Source: Burkholderia sp. SRS-46
GTDB taxonomy: Bacteria; Pseudomonadota; Gammaproteobacteria; Burkholderiales; Burkholderiaceae
Direction of reading: 5' to 3'
NCBI RefSeq assembly: GCF_004343775.1
Contig: NZ_PTXL01000007.1
Location: 62,001-126,000 of the forward strand
Length of the DNA stretch: 64,000 nt
Positions 35,419 through 44,349 of this stretch are shown in pieces. The first letter of the stretch is position 1; every line of letters starts with the position of its first letter. Position numbers and translations under genes: made by a program. The notes below the pieces were generated by a model. The model saw only the letters and a list, made by a program, of their open reading frames with translations. It was not told the origin of the DNA and did no database searches.

Positions 35419-35715
35419 ATGACGATCGACACCCTGTCCCGCGCGTTCGACCTGACCCGCGACATGCAATCGGCAACCGACGCGCGCGACTGGGCGCGCG
35501 TCGCGGCCCTTGCCGACGAACGCTCGCCGTTGCTGATGGGCCTGTCGCGCGACCAGACGCCGGACGCGCTGGACCTGGTGCGGCAGATCATGGCGATCGA
35601 CGCGTCGATCACCGAGCAGGCTCAAGCGGACCGTGACCGTCTGAGCGTGGAATTTGCACAGTCCCGCGACCGGATCAAGGCCGCGAGCCTGTACCAGACG
35701 ACCGGCATGCTGTGA
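35419..35715 (+). CDS. fliT: Flagellar protein FliT (FliD chaperone)
   Basis: A 98-residue, all-helical protein with Asp/Arg-rich amphipathic helices (LTRDMQSATDARDWARVAAL). Position directly after fliD (33-base gap) and size match FliT, the FliD export chaperone, which is also a negative regulator of FlhDC in enteric bacteria. Sequence alone is weakly conserved, so the call leans on context. Confidence 0.8.
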   Translation: MTIDTLSRAFDLTRDMQSATDARDWARVAALADERSPLLMGLSRDQTPDALDLVRQIMAIDASITEQAQADRDRLSVEFAQSRDRIKAASLYQTTGML

Positions 35716-35809
35716 CCGGCCGGGCGCCTCGTGCGCCGCGCCTGTCGAACCACGAACCACGAACCACAAGACGCCGCCAGTCGAGCGGACCGTTGTCGTC
35801 GTACCGTCG

Positions 35810-35834
35810 AGCCGCTTCAATGCGGCTTTTTTTT
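35810..35834 (+). terminator. Rho-independent terminator after fliT
   Basis: Arms AGCCGC and GCGGCT with a six-base loop, followed by a run of eight T. It ends the fliC-fliD-fliT unit. Confidence 0.92.
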
Positions 35835-35880
35835 GGCTGATCGCGGGAAGCCGGCGGCGGACGGGCGGCGCTGGCGCCGC

Positions 35881-38148
35881 TTACTCCCGCCCCGCCTGTG
35901 CGGCGGCCGCGTCGACCATCTGCGCGAACGCCGTTTCCAGATGACGCGCAAAGCGCGCCGAATCGCACAGCGGCGAGCGCAGCAGGCGCTCCCGCAGCCC
36001 CGCGCGCACCGCCGCGAGCCGCGGCAGATCGCTCGCGAGCGCGGCCGCCTTCGCGACATAGTCGTCGTCGTCCCGCGCGATCCATTCCGGCGTGCCCAGC
36101 GTATGCAGGATGCTCTCGCCGATGTGCGACAGGAACCGCTCGCCGCGCCGCGTGACCAGCGGCACGCCCATCCACAGCCCTTCCAGGCTCGTCGTGCCGC
36201 CCGGATACGGGAACGGGTCGAGCGCGATATCGATGTCGCCGAACGTGCCCAGGTGCGCGAGCCGCCCCGAGCCGCCGCGCATCAGCAGGCGCTCCGCGAC
36301 GATGCCCTGCGCGGCGAACCGTGCGGCGAGGTTCACGCGCAGCGCCGCCTCGTCGAGCTGCGGCGACTTGAGCAGCAGGCGCGACCCCGGCACCGCATGC
36401 AGCACGCGGGCCCACAGCGCGATCACCGCGTCGCCGAGCTTGTTCGCGTTGTTGAGGCTGCCGAACGTCACGACCCCGTTGCCGGCGGCCGGCAGCGGTC
36501 CGACGGCAAGCGGCTGCTGCGGCGGCGTGAAGCACAGATAGCTGTCCGGCAGCCGCCACGGCCGCTCGACGAAGTGCGTCTCCTCGTCGGCCGGCAGCAC
36601 ATGGCGGTCGCCGATGATGTAGTCGATCTCGGCCATGCCGGTCGTCGCGAAATAGCCGAGCCAGGTCGCCTGCACCGGCGCGGGCTTCCACGCGAACAGC
36701 GGCAGGCGGTTCAGCGACGTGTGGCCGCTCAGGTCGATCAGGATGTCGATGCCGTCGCGCGCGATCAGGTCCGCCGCGGCCTCGTCGTCGAGCGCGGTGA
36801 TGTCGCGCCAGACCGCGCAGTGCCGCTTCAGCGCGGCCGTCGTGTCGTCCTCGCGCGACTGCGTGGCGTACGCGGCGAGCACGACCTTCGACGGATCCAG
36901 CGCCGCCGCCACGCCCAGCAGGAACACCGTGACCGGATGCGAGCGCAGGTCGCCGGACACGAGGCCGACGCGCAGCGTCCGCCCGCCGGCTGCGCGCGGC
37001 ACGTGCCGCCGCGGCGACGCCCGCTCCGCCATCCGCGCGCCGAATTGCCGCGCATGGTCGAGCAGTTGCGCGGGCGCGTAGCGCGCGATGCCGGCCTGGT
37101 AGAACATGCGGCCCGAGTGCGCGGCGGCAAAGGACGGATCGAGCTCGAGCGCGCGATCGTAGCTCGCGAGCCCGGCCTCGAAGTGCCACAGCGTGCAGAG
37201 AATTTCCGCGGACACCGCGTGCATGTGCGCGGTCTGGCCCGGCAGCGCGAGCGCGATCCGGCAGCATTCGAGCGCCTCCGGCCGCTTGCCCTGCCGCACC
37301 AGCACCTGCGCCAGGTTGTGATGAAGCTCGGCACGCTCGGGCGCCGAGGCGATCGCGCGCCGCAGGCTCGCTGCGGCACGCTCGAGATCGCCCGCGCGGT
37401 CGAACGCGGCGGCGAGGCCGAACAGCGCGTCGGCGCTGCCGCCCTGCGACGCGCGCGTCAGGCTCTCGATCGCGGGCTCGAGTTCGTCACGCTCGAACAG
37501 CAGGCTCCCGAGGCTGTGATGCGCCAGGTACAGGTCCGGCTGCAGCTCGACCGCGCGCCGGTAGCAGCGCACCGCGTCGTCGAGCCGGCCCTGTGCGCGA
37601 AACACGTTGCCGCGGTTGTAGTGTGCGTCCGCGTAGGCGGGCTCGAGCGCGATCGCCTTGTCGTAGGCGCGCGCGGCGGCGTCGAGCTCGTCCTTGTCGC
37701 GCAGCGCGTTGCCGAGGTTGTTGAACGCCTGCGCGTAATCGGGGCGCAACGCGAGCGCCTGCGCGCAGCTCAGCATCGCGGCGTCCGGATCGCCTGCGTC
37801 GCGCAGGGCATTGCCGAGGTTGCTGTGCGCCTCCGCGTAGTCGGGCTTCAGCGCGACCGCGCGCCGGTAGGACGCGATCGCGTCGTCGAGCCGGCCGTGC
37901 GCGCGCAGCATGTTGCCGAAATTGTTCAGGTAGACCGGGTCGGCGCGCAGCGCGATCGACCGCTCCATCAACGCGATGCCGGCGGGAAACTGGCCGAGCT
38001 GGCACGCAAGCAGGCCGAGGAAATGCGTCGCGTCGGGCTGGTCGGGCTCGCTGCGGCGAATCGCTTCGTACAACACGTGCGCGTCGGCCAGGCGGCCGGC
38101 CTGATGATGCGCGAGCGCCGCGTCCAGTTGCCGGGCGATGTCGCTCAT
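35881..38148 (-). CDS. TPR / O-GlcNAc-transferase-like glycosyltransferase (copy 4)
   Basis: A 755-residue protein of the GT41 (SPINDLY/OGT) type. About nine TPR repeats fill residues 1-370 (LNNFGNMLRAHGRLDDAIAS, FNNLGNALRDKDELDAAARA). The catalytic half has GLVSGDLRSHPV near 401 with the conserved His, DILIDLSGHT near 471, APVQATWLGYFATTGMAEID near 490 and PYPGGTTSLEGLWMGVPLV near 652. Such enzymes put a sugar on Ser/Thr of proteins. The start overlaps the previous gene's stop by 4 bases. Last gene of the left glycan operon, next to fliC-fliD-fliT, so flagellin is the natural target to test. Confidence 0.92.
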   Translation of the reverse strand: MSDIARQLDAALAHHQAGRLADAHVLYEAIRRSEPDQPDATHFLGLLACQLGQFPAGIALMERSIALRADPVYLNNFGNMLRAHGRLDDAIASYRRAVALKPDYAEAHSNLGNALRDAGDPDAAMLSCAQALALRPDYAQAFNNLGNALRDKDELDAAARAYDKAIALEPAYADAHYNRGNVFRAQGRLDDAVRCYRRAVELQPDLYLAHHSLGSLLFERDELEPAIESLTRASQGGSADALFGLAAAFDRAGDLERAAASLRRAIASAPERAELHHNLAQVLVRQGKRPEALECCRIALALPGQTAHMHAVSAEILCTLWHFEAGLASYDRALELDPSFAAAHSGRMFYQAGIARYAPAQLLDHARQFGARMAERASPRRHVPRAAGGRTLRVGLVSGDLRSHPVTVFLLGVAAALDPSKVVLAAYATQSREDDTTAALKRHCAVWRDITALDDEAAADLIARDGIDILIDLSGHTSLNRLPLFAWKPAPVQATWLGYFATTGMAEIDYIIGDRHVLPADEETHFVERPWRLPDSYLCFTPPQQPLAVGPLPAAGNGVVTFGSLNNANKLGDAVIALWARVLHAVPGSRLLLKSPQLDEAALRVNLAARFAAQGIVAERLLMRGGSGRLAHLGTFGDIDIALDPFPYPGGTTSLEGLWMGVPLVTRRGERFLSHIGESILHTLGTPEWIARDDDDYVAKAAALASDLPRLAAVRAGLRERLLRSPLCDSARFARHLETAFAQMVDAAAAQAGRE

Positions 38149-40634
38149 CGCGCGTCTCCGGCGGGCGTCTCACCCGTCGCGTAGACGTCCCACATGCCGT
38201 GCAGCGCATCCTCGAGGTTGCGCGCAAAGCGCGTCGCATCGCACAGCGGCGACGCCAGCGTGCGCTCGCGCAGGGTCGCCCGCAGCGTCGCCAGCGCGTC
38301 GCGGTCGCGCGCGAAGGCAATCGCCTTCGCCAGGTACGCGTCCTCGTCGTCCGCGATCCACTCGCCCATGCCCGCCGCGTGCAGCAGGCTTTCGCAAATG
38401 TGCGTGACGAACCGGCCGCCCTTCATCCCGATCACCGGCACGCCCATCCACAGCGCTTCGGCGGTGGTCGTGCCGCCCGGGTACGGGAACGGGCTGAGCG
38501 CAATATCGATGCGGTTGTACGCGCCGAAGTATTCCGCGCGCGGCGAGCCGCCCTCGAGGATCAGCCGGTCCGCGCCGACGCCGTGCCGGGCGAAGCGCTC
38601 GAGCGTCGCCTGGCCCAGGTCGCCGGTGCCGAACTCGAACGCCTTCAGCAGCAGGCGCGCGTCCGGCAGCGCATGCAGGATGCGCGACCACAGCGCGACG
38701 ACGTCGTCGCTGATCTTGGTCAGCTTGCCGAAGCAGCCGAACGTGACACCGCCGTTGGTGGCCATCGGCAGCGGGCCGACCTCGACGTCATACGGCGGCG
38801 GCGTGAAGCACAGGTAGCTGTCCGGCAGCCGCCACGGCTTCTCGACGAAGTGGTGCGCCTCGTCGGCCGGCAGCGTATGCGCATCGCCGATGAAATAATC
38901 GATCGCGCTGCAGCCGGTCGTCGCGAAGAAACCGAGCCAGCTCGCCTGAACCGGCGCGGGCTTGTGCCCGAAGATCGGCACGCCGCTCCAGTTGGTGTGG
39001 CCGGCCATGTCGATCAGGATGTCGATGCCGTCGTCGTGGATCATCCGCGCGGCGTGCTCGCGGCTCATGCAGGTCAGCTTCGTCCAGCTCGCGAAGCCGG
39101 GCTTGAGTCGCGCGGTCACGTCGTCCTCGACGACGAAGGTCACGTACGCATGCGGCTCGATGCGCGACCGGTCGAGCCGCGCCAGCACGCTTTCCAGGAA
39201 GATGCCGACCGGATGCTGGCGCAGGTCGCCCGACACGAAGCCGACGCGCAGCGGCCGCCCTTGCGCCTGCGCGACGCGCGCTGCGCGGTCGTACTCGAAC
39301 CGGACCGCGTCGCGCGCGAGATACTCGCCGTAGCGGCGCGCTTCCGCGACCCACTCGTCGGGCGTGAACGCAGGCGAGCTCGACATGTTGAACATCAGCC
39401 GCGCATACGCGCGATACGGATCCTGGTCGATTGCCGCGCGGAACGCGTCCACCGCGCCGGCAAAATCGCGTTTCGCCCACAGGATGTCGCCGCGCGTCAG
39501 CTGGATCTTCACGGGATCGACGCCGAGTTCGCGCGCGATCTCGGAATGCTTCATCGCGTCGTCGAGCTTGTCGAGCCGGAACAGCGCGGCGGCGAGGTTG
39601 AGATGCGCGTCGGCATCGTCGGGGTTCAGGTCGATCGCGTGCCGGTGGCTCAGCTCCGCGGCGGCCATCCGGTCGAGGTTGTGATACGCGAGACCGAGGA
39701 AGTTGTATGCGTCGGCCAGCTCGGGATCGAGCTCGATCGCGCGCCGGCACAGCTGCACCGACTGCTCGTGTTCGCCCTGCTGGCCGCGCAGTTCGCCGAG
39801 CCGGGCCCACGCCGGCGCATGCGCCGGATCGATCACGACCGCCTGCTCGAACAGTTTGCCCGCGTTGTCGAAATCGTTCATGCCGCGCAGCAATTTGCCG
39901 AGCACGTAGTGCGCGTCCGCGTCGTGCGGATCGAGCCCCGCGCGCGCATGCTCGACCGCGCCGTGCGGATCGCCGGCAGCGATCAGCGTCGCGCTCAGCC
40001 CCTGGTGCGCGACGCGGAACCCCGGCTGCAGCGCGAGCGCGCGCCGATAGGCGTCGGCCGCCGCGTCGAGCTTGTCCTGCGCGCGCAGCGCGTTGCCGAG
40101 ATTGCTGTGGGCTTCCGCATACTGCGGGTTGTGCGCGACCGCCTTGCCGTAGCTCGCGATCGCCGCGTCATGCTCGCCCAGGTCCTGCAGCGCGTTGCCG
40201 AGGTTGTTGTACGCCTCCGCGTAGCCCGGGCGCAGCTCGATCGCGCGCGCGCAGCTCGTCATCGCCGCCGCCGGGTCGCGCGCATCGCGCAGCGCGTTGC
40301 CGAGGTTGTTGTGCGCTTCCGGATAGTCCGGCCGCAGCGCCACCGCGCGGCGGTAGTGGGCGATCGCGTCGTCGAGCCGCCCGCATTCGCGCAGCATGTT
40401 GCCGAAGTTGTTGAAGTACGACGCGTCCGGACGCGCGACGAGCGATTGCTCCATCAGCGCGAGGCCCGCGTCGTATTGCTTGAGCTGGCAGGCGAGCAGC
40501 CCGAGGAAATGCAGTGCGTCCGGCTGGCCCGGCTGCGCCGCGAGAATCGCGTCGTACAGCGCCTTCGCTTCGGCGAAACGCCCTGCCTGATGATGCGTCA
40601 GCGCAGACTGCAGCGTGTCGTGGATATCGTTCAT
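38145..40634 (-). CDS. TPR / O-GlcNAc-transferase-like glycosyltransferase (copy 3)
   Basis: An 829-residue GT41-type protein: about eleven TPR repeats over residues 1-410, then catalytic motifs GFVSGDLRQHPVGIF (near 470), DILIDMAGHTNWSG, APVQASWLGFFATTGCSAID and PYPGGTTTAEALWMGVPV (near 720). The first 200 residues are almost identical to copy 2 upstream, including at DNA level, pointing to recent duplication or gene conversion. ATG at 40634 lies on the copy-2 stop (4-base overlap). The middle TPRs differ from copy 2, so acceptor choice may differ. Confidence 0.93.
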   Translation of the reverse strand: MNDIHDTLQSALTHHQAGRFAEAKALYDAILAAQPGQPDALHFLGLLACQLKQYDAGLALMEQSLVARPDASYFNNFGNMLRECGRLDDAIAHYRRAVALRPDYPEAHNNLGNALRDARDPAAAMTSCARAIELRPGYAEAYNNLGNALQDLGEHDAAIASYGKAVAHNPQYAEAHSNLGNALRAQDKLDAAADAYRRALALQPGFRVAHQGLSATLIAAGDPHGAVEHARAGLDPHDADAHYVLGKLLRGMNDFDNAGKLFEQAVVIDPAHAPAWARLGELRGQQGEHEQSVQLCRRAIELDPELADAYNFLGLAYHNLDRMAAAELSHRHAIDLNPDDADAHLNLAAALFRLDKLDDAMKHSEIARELGVDPVKIQLTRGDILWAKRDFAGAVDAFRAAIDQDPYRAYARLMFNMSSSPAFTPDEWVAEARRYGEYLARDAVRFEYDRAARVAQAQGRPLRVGFVSGDLRQHPVGIFLESVLARLDRSRIEPHAYVTFVVEDDVTARLKPGFASWTKLTCMSREHAARMIHDDGIDILIDMAGHTNWSGVPIFGHKPAPVQASWLGFFATTGCSAIDYFIGDAHTLPADEAHHFVEKPWRLPDSYLCFTPPPYDVEVGPLPMATNGGVTFGCFGKLTKISDDVVALWSRILHALPDARLLLKAFEFGTGDLGQATLERFARHGVGADRLILEGGSPRAEYFGAYNRIDIALSPFPYPGGTTTAEALWMGVPVIGMKGGRFVTHICESLLHAAGMGEWIADDEDAYLAKAIAFARDRDALATLRATLRERTLASPLCDATRFARNLEDALHGMWDVYATGETPAGDAR
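40021..40570. repeat. Near-identical 550-base repeat, copy A (TPR region)
   Basis: This stretch matches 42516-43065 at a constant offset of 2495 bases with only a handful of mismatches. It codes for the first TPR repeats of copy 3; the flanking parts of the two genes diverge sharply. Confidence 0.92.
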
Positions 40635-43129
40635 GCTTCGTTCGTCCTGTCCGTATAGCGTTGCCACATACCGAGAAACGCCGCTTCGAGATGCGTTGCG
40701 AACCGGCGCGCGTCGCACAGCGGCGACGCGAGCACCTGCGCGCGCAGCCCGGCGCGCAGCGCGGCGAGCCGCTCGGGCTCGCGCACCGCCGCGATCGCCT
40801 TCGCGACGTAGGCGTCCTCGTCGTCCGCGATCCAGTCGCCCATGCCCGCCGCGTGCAGCAGGCTTTCGCAGATGTGCGTGACGAAGCGCCCGCCCTTCAT
40901 GCCGAGCACCGGCACGCCCATCCACAGTGCCTCGGCCGTGGTCGTGCCGCCCGGGTACGGGAACGGGCTCAGCGCGACGTCGATGCGCCGGTATGCGGTG
41001 AAATACTCGGCGCGCGGCGTCGCGCCCTCGAATTCGAGCCGGGCCGCGTCGATGCCGTGCCGCGCGAAGCGCGCGGCGGTCGCGTCGCGCACGCTCGCGC
41101 GGTCGAGCTCCTGCGCCTTGAGCAGCAGCCGCGCCGCCGGCAGCGCATGCAGCAGCCGCGACCACGCGCGCACGACGTCGTCGCCGATCTTCACGAGCTT
41201 GCCGAAGCAGCCGAACGTCGGATGGCCGCGCGCCGCCATCGGCAGCGGGCCGACCTCGACGTCGTACGGGGGCGGCGTGAAGCACAGCCAGCTGTCCGGC
41301 AGCCGCCACGGCTGCTCGACGAAGTGATGCGCCTCGGCGGCCGGTAGCGTGCAGGCATCGCCGATGAAATAGTCGATCGCGTCGCAGCCGGTCGACGCGA
41401 AGAAGCCGAGCCAGCTCGCCTGCACCGGCGCGGGCTTCCAGCCGAACACGGCCAGCCCGCTGGCTTGCGTATGGCCCGCGAGGTCGACGAGGACGTCGAT
41501 CCCGTCGTCATGAATCATCCGCGCGGCCGCCTCCGGGGCGAGCCCGGCGATCGAGCGCCAGCCGCGCGCGTGCGGCTTCAGTCGCGCGGTGATCGCGTCT
41601 TCCTCGTCCAGCGTCACGTACACGCGCAGGTCGATGCGCGTGCGGTCGACGTGCCCAAGCACGCTTTCCAGGAAAATGCCGACCGGGTGCTGGCGAAGGT
41701 CGCCCGACACGAAGCCGACGCGCAGCGGCCGCCCTTGCGCGCGCGCGGCCCGCTCGCGCGGATCGTGCGTGTAGCGCGTCGAGCGCGCGGCCAGGTGCCG
41801 GCCGTAGCGCCGTGCATCCGTCAGGTAGTCGGCCGGGCTCACGCACGCGGACGCCGCCGCGCTGAACAGCAGCCGGCCCAGCACTTCCGCCGCGCCGTCG
41901 CCGGCGTCGTCGTCCACCCGCGCAAGCGCGTCGCGATAGGCGGGGACCGCCGCGTCGACGTTGCCCTGCGCGCGCAGGATGTCGCCGAGGTTGACGTGCA
42001 TCGCAGCGCTCGGCGTGCCGGCGTCCAGCGCGCGCCGGCAATACGCGAGCGCTTCGTCGAGCCGGTTCAGCTTGAGCAGCACGACCGACAGGTTGTGGCA
42101 CGCGCCGGCGTCCGCCGGATTCAGCGCGACGGCCGTGCGATAGCTGGCCTGCGCGGCGTCGAGCCGCTCCAGCCCGTGATACGCGTTGCCCGCGTTGTTG
42201 TGCGCGTCGGCGAGATCCGGCGCGAGCCGGATCGCGTCGAGCGCATGCGCGAGCGCTTCCGCGTAACGCATCTGCCGGCGGCGCACGCCGCTGAGGTTCG
42301 CGTGGGCGACCGCCATCGACGCGTCCAGTTCGAGCGCCCGGGAATAGTGCGCGGCGGCGCCGTCGAGGTCGCCGGTGTCGCGCAGCAGGCCGGCGAGATT
42401 GTTGTGGACGCTCGCGTCGCCGCTTTGCGCCGCGATGCGCAACGTGGTCAACGCGTCGTCCAGCGCGCCCTGCGACCACTGCACGAGGCCGAGGCCGTGC
42501 CGCGCGGCGTGCAGCCCCGGCTGCAGCGCGAGCGCGCGGCGATAGGCGTCGGCCGCCGCGTCGAGCTTGTCCTGCGCGCGCAGCGCGTTGCCGAGATTGC
42601 TGTGGGCTTCCGCATACTGCGGGTTGTGCGCGACCGCCTTGCCGTAGCTTGCGATCGCCGCGTCATGCTCGCCCAGGTCCTGCAGCGCGTTGCCGAGGTT
42701 GTTGTACGCCTCCGCGTAGCCCGGGCGCAGCTCGATCGCGCGCGCGCAGCTCGTCATCGCCGCCGCCGGGTCGCGCGCATCGCGCAGCGCGTTGCCGAGG
42801 TTGTTGTGCGCTTCCGGATAGTCCGGCCGCAGCGCCACCGCGCGGCGGTAGTGGGCGATCGCGTCGTCGAGCCGCCCGCATTCGCGCAGCATGTTGCCGA
42901 AGTTGTTGAAGTACGACGCGTCCGGACGCGCGACGAGCGATTGCTCCATCAGCGCGAGGCCCGCGTCGTACTGCTTGAGCTGGCACGCGAGCAGCCCGAC
43001 GAAATGCAGTGCGTCCGGCTGGCCCGGCTGCGCCGCGAGAATCGCGTCGTACAGCGCCTTCGCCTCCCCGAGACGCCCCGCCTGATGATGCGCGAGCGCC
43101 GCCTGCAACGCCTGTCCGATGCCGTCCAT
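40631..43129 (-). CDS. TPR / O-GlcNAc-transferase-like glycosyltransferase (copy 2)
   Basis: An 832-residue GT41-type protein. TPR repeats over residues 1-410, catalytic motifs GFVSGDLRQHPVGIF (near 476), DVLVDLAGHTQASG, APVQASWLGFFASTGCDAID and PYPGGTTTAEALWMGVPVL (near 730). The ATG at 43129 lies 14 bases after the methyltransferase stop, the only non-overlapping junction in the operon; much longer frames that read through upstream are not real. Shares its TPR start with copy 3. The role is inferred: O-glycosylation of flagellin or another exported protein in the cytoplasm. Confidence 0.92.
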   Translation of the reverse strand: MDGIGQALQAALAHHQAGRLGEAKALYDAILAAQPGQPDALHFVGLLACQLKQYDAGLALMEQSLVARPDASYFNNFGNMLRECGRLDDAIAHYRRAVALRPDYPEAHNNLGNALRDARDPAAAMTSCARAIELRPGYAEAYNNLGNALQDLGEHDAAIASYGKAVAHNPQYAEAHSNLGNALRAQDKLDAAADAYRRALALQPGLHAARHGLGLVQWSQGALDDALTTLRIAAQSGDASVHNNLAGLLRDTGDLDGAAAHYSRALELDASMAVAHANLSGVRRRQMRYAEALAHALDAIRLAPDLADAHNNAGNAYHGLERLDAAQASYRTAVALNPADAGACHNLSVVLLKLNRLDEALAYCRRALDAGTPSAAMHVNLGDILRAQGNVDAAVPAYRDALARVDDDAGDGAAEVLGRLLFSAAASACVSPADYLTDARRYGRHLAARSTRYTHDPRERAARAQGRPLRVGFVSGDLRQHPVGIFLESVLGHVDRTRIDLRVYVTLDEEDAITARLKPHARGWRSIAGLAPEAAARMIHDDGIDVLVDLAGHTQASGLAVFGWKPAPVQASWLGFFASTGCDAIDYFIGDACTLPAAEAHHFVEQPWRLPDSWLCFTPPPYDVEVGPLPMAARGHPTFGCFGKLVKIGDDVVRAWSRLLHALPAARLLLKAQELDRASVRDATAARFARHGIDAARLEFEGATPRAEYFTAYRRIDVALSPFPYPGGTTTAEALWMGVPVLGMKGGRFVTHICESLLHAAGMGDWIADDEDAYVAKAIAAVREPERLAALRAGLRAQVLASPLCDARRFATHLEAAFLGMWQRYTDRTNEA
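42516..43065. repeat. Near-identical 550-base repeat, copy B (TPR region)
   Basis: Partner of 40021-40570; codes for the first TPR repeats of copy 2. Differences are mostly single-base and sparse. Confidence 0.92.
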
Positions 43130-43143
43130 CTCGTCCGCCGTGC

Positions 43144-44349
43144 TCAATACGGATGCGGCTCGCGTCCGAAGTCGATCAGCCGGCCGCCGTGCTCGATCAT
43201 CACGGCCGCCGCCTCGATCCCTTCGCGGGCCATCTCGGCGACGATGTCGCGCGCGCGCCACTGGGTCGGGATGATGATCACGTCGGCCGGCGCGGCTTTC
43301 AGTTCGTCGCGGAACACGATCCGCTGCCCGGTGCCCGGCACGTAGGTGCCGACCTTGTCGGGATCGGAATCGACGACGAGCGGGAAACGGTCCGCGTCCG
43401 CGTCGAAGTGATGGATGAACGCCGCCGCCTTGCCGGTGCCGCCCCAGATCGCCACCCGGCGGCCCGACGCCGCGAGCGCGGCGAGCTGCTGCGCGATCGC
43501 CGCGCGGTTGCCGACCGTGCGCGCCGCGAAGCGCGCGGCGGATTCGGCGCGTGCGCGCAGCGGCGCCGGCACGCCGAGCCGCACCAGCGCATAGACGACT
43601 TCGCCGTCGTAGCCATGCGCGAGCGTGACGATCTCGCCGGCGCGCGCCATCAGCGCGCGGAACGATTCGGTCGTGAACTGCGACACGTGCTCGTAGAAGA
43701 AATCCGCGAGCCGGTCGGTGTCGAACACGCGGTCGATGCACGGCACCTCCGCGAACAGCCAGCACGGTTCGGCCTGGTTCGCCGCGCCCCAGGCGAGCTG
43801 CTCGACGAGCCTGGCCGGTTCGGTCAGGTGTTCGAGCACGTGACGGATCACGATCGCGTCCGGCTGGAACGCGGCCATGTCGGCGAGCGGCTCGAACAGC
43901 CGCGCATGAAACTCGATGCCGTGGCCGGTGCCGAGGCTCGCGTTCGGATCGAAGCCGACGAAGCGGCCGCCCTGGCTCGCCTGCGCGAGGCCGCGCACGA
44001 AATGCGCCTCGCCGCAGCCGATCTCGACGACGGTCGGCTCGGCCGGCAACTGGCCGAGCAGCAGGTCGCGCGTATCCGCGAGATGCCCCTTCCAGATGCC
44101 GCCGTTGTTGAACATCCGGTTCGGATTGCGCTGGTACGGAATCGCGTCGTAGTGAAAGCGGTGGTTCCACACGTGCGAGCAGCGCGGGCACTGCACGAAG
44201 TCGAGCGCGTGGCGCGGCAGCGCGCGCGCGCTTTCCGCGGAATCCGGCCAGGCGAGCGTCGCGAGCGTGCGCGCGCCGGCCTCGAAGAACGGCGCGGCGA
44301 CCGTGTGTGCGCAGACGGGGCAGGCCGCGTCGATCAGTTCAGGGCTCAT
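43144..44349 (-). CDS. Sugar C-methyltransferase-like protein
   Basis: A 401-residue SAM-dependent methyltransferase. N-terminal zinc-binding Cys pairs (CPVC near 10, CPRC near 56), SAM site VVEIGCGEAHFVRGL near 104, IRHVLEHL near 167 and a C-terminal Rossmann-like domain beginning VAIWGGTGKAAAFIHHFD near 300. This order is that of deoxysugar C-methyltransferases (NovU/TylC3 type). It probably methylates a nucleotide sugar or the finished glycan. The start overlaps the upstream decarboxylase stop by 4 bases. Confidence 0.85.
   Translation of the reverse strand: MSPELIDAACPVCAHTVAAPFFEAGARTLATLAWPDSAESARALPRHALDFVQCPRCSHVWNHRFHYDAIPYQRNPNRMFNNGGIWKGHLADTRDLLLGQLPAEPTVVEIGCGEAHFVRGLAQASQGGRFVGFDPNASLGTGHGIEFHARLFEPLADMAAFQPDAIVIRHVLEHLTEPARLVEQLAWGAANQAEPCWLFAEVPCIDRVFDTDRLADFFYEHVSQFTTESFRALMARAGEIVTLAHGYDGEVVYALVRLGVPAPLRARAESAARFAARTVGNRAAIAQQLAALAASGRRVAIWGGTGKAAAFIHHFDADADRFPLVVDSDPDKVGTYVPGTGQRIVFRDELKAAPADVIIIPTQWRARDIVAEMAREGIEAAAVMIEHGGRLIDFGREPHPY

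Noticed and set aside
38199..40658. An 819-residue plus-strand frame opposite transferase copies 3
   Set aside because: Shadow of a TPR gene; its apparent internal repeats mirror the TPR repeats on the other strand.
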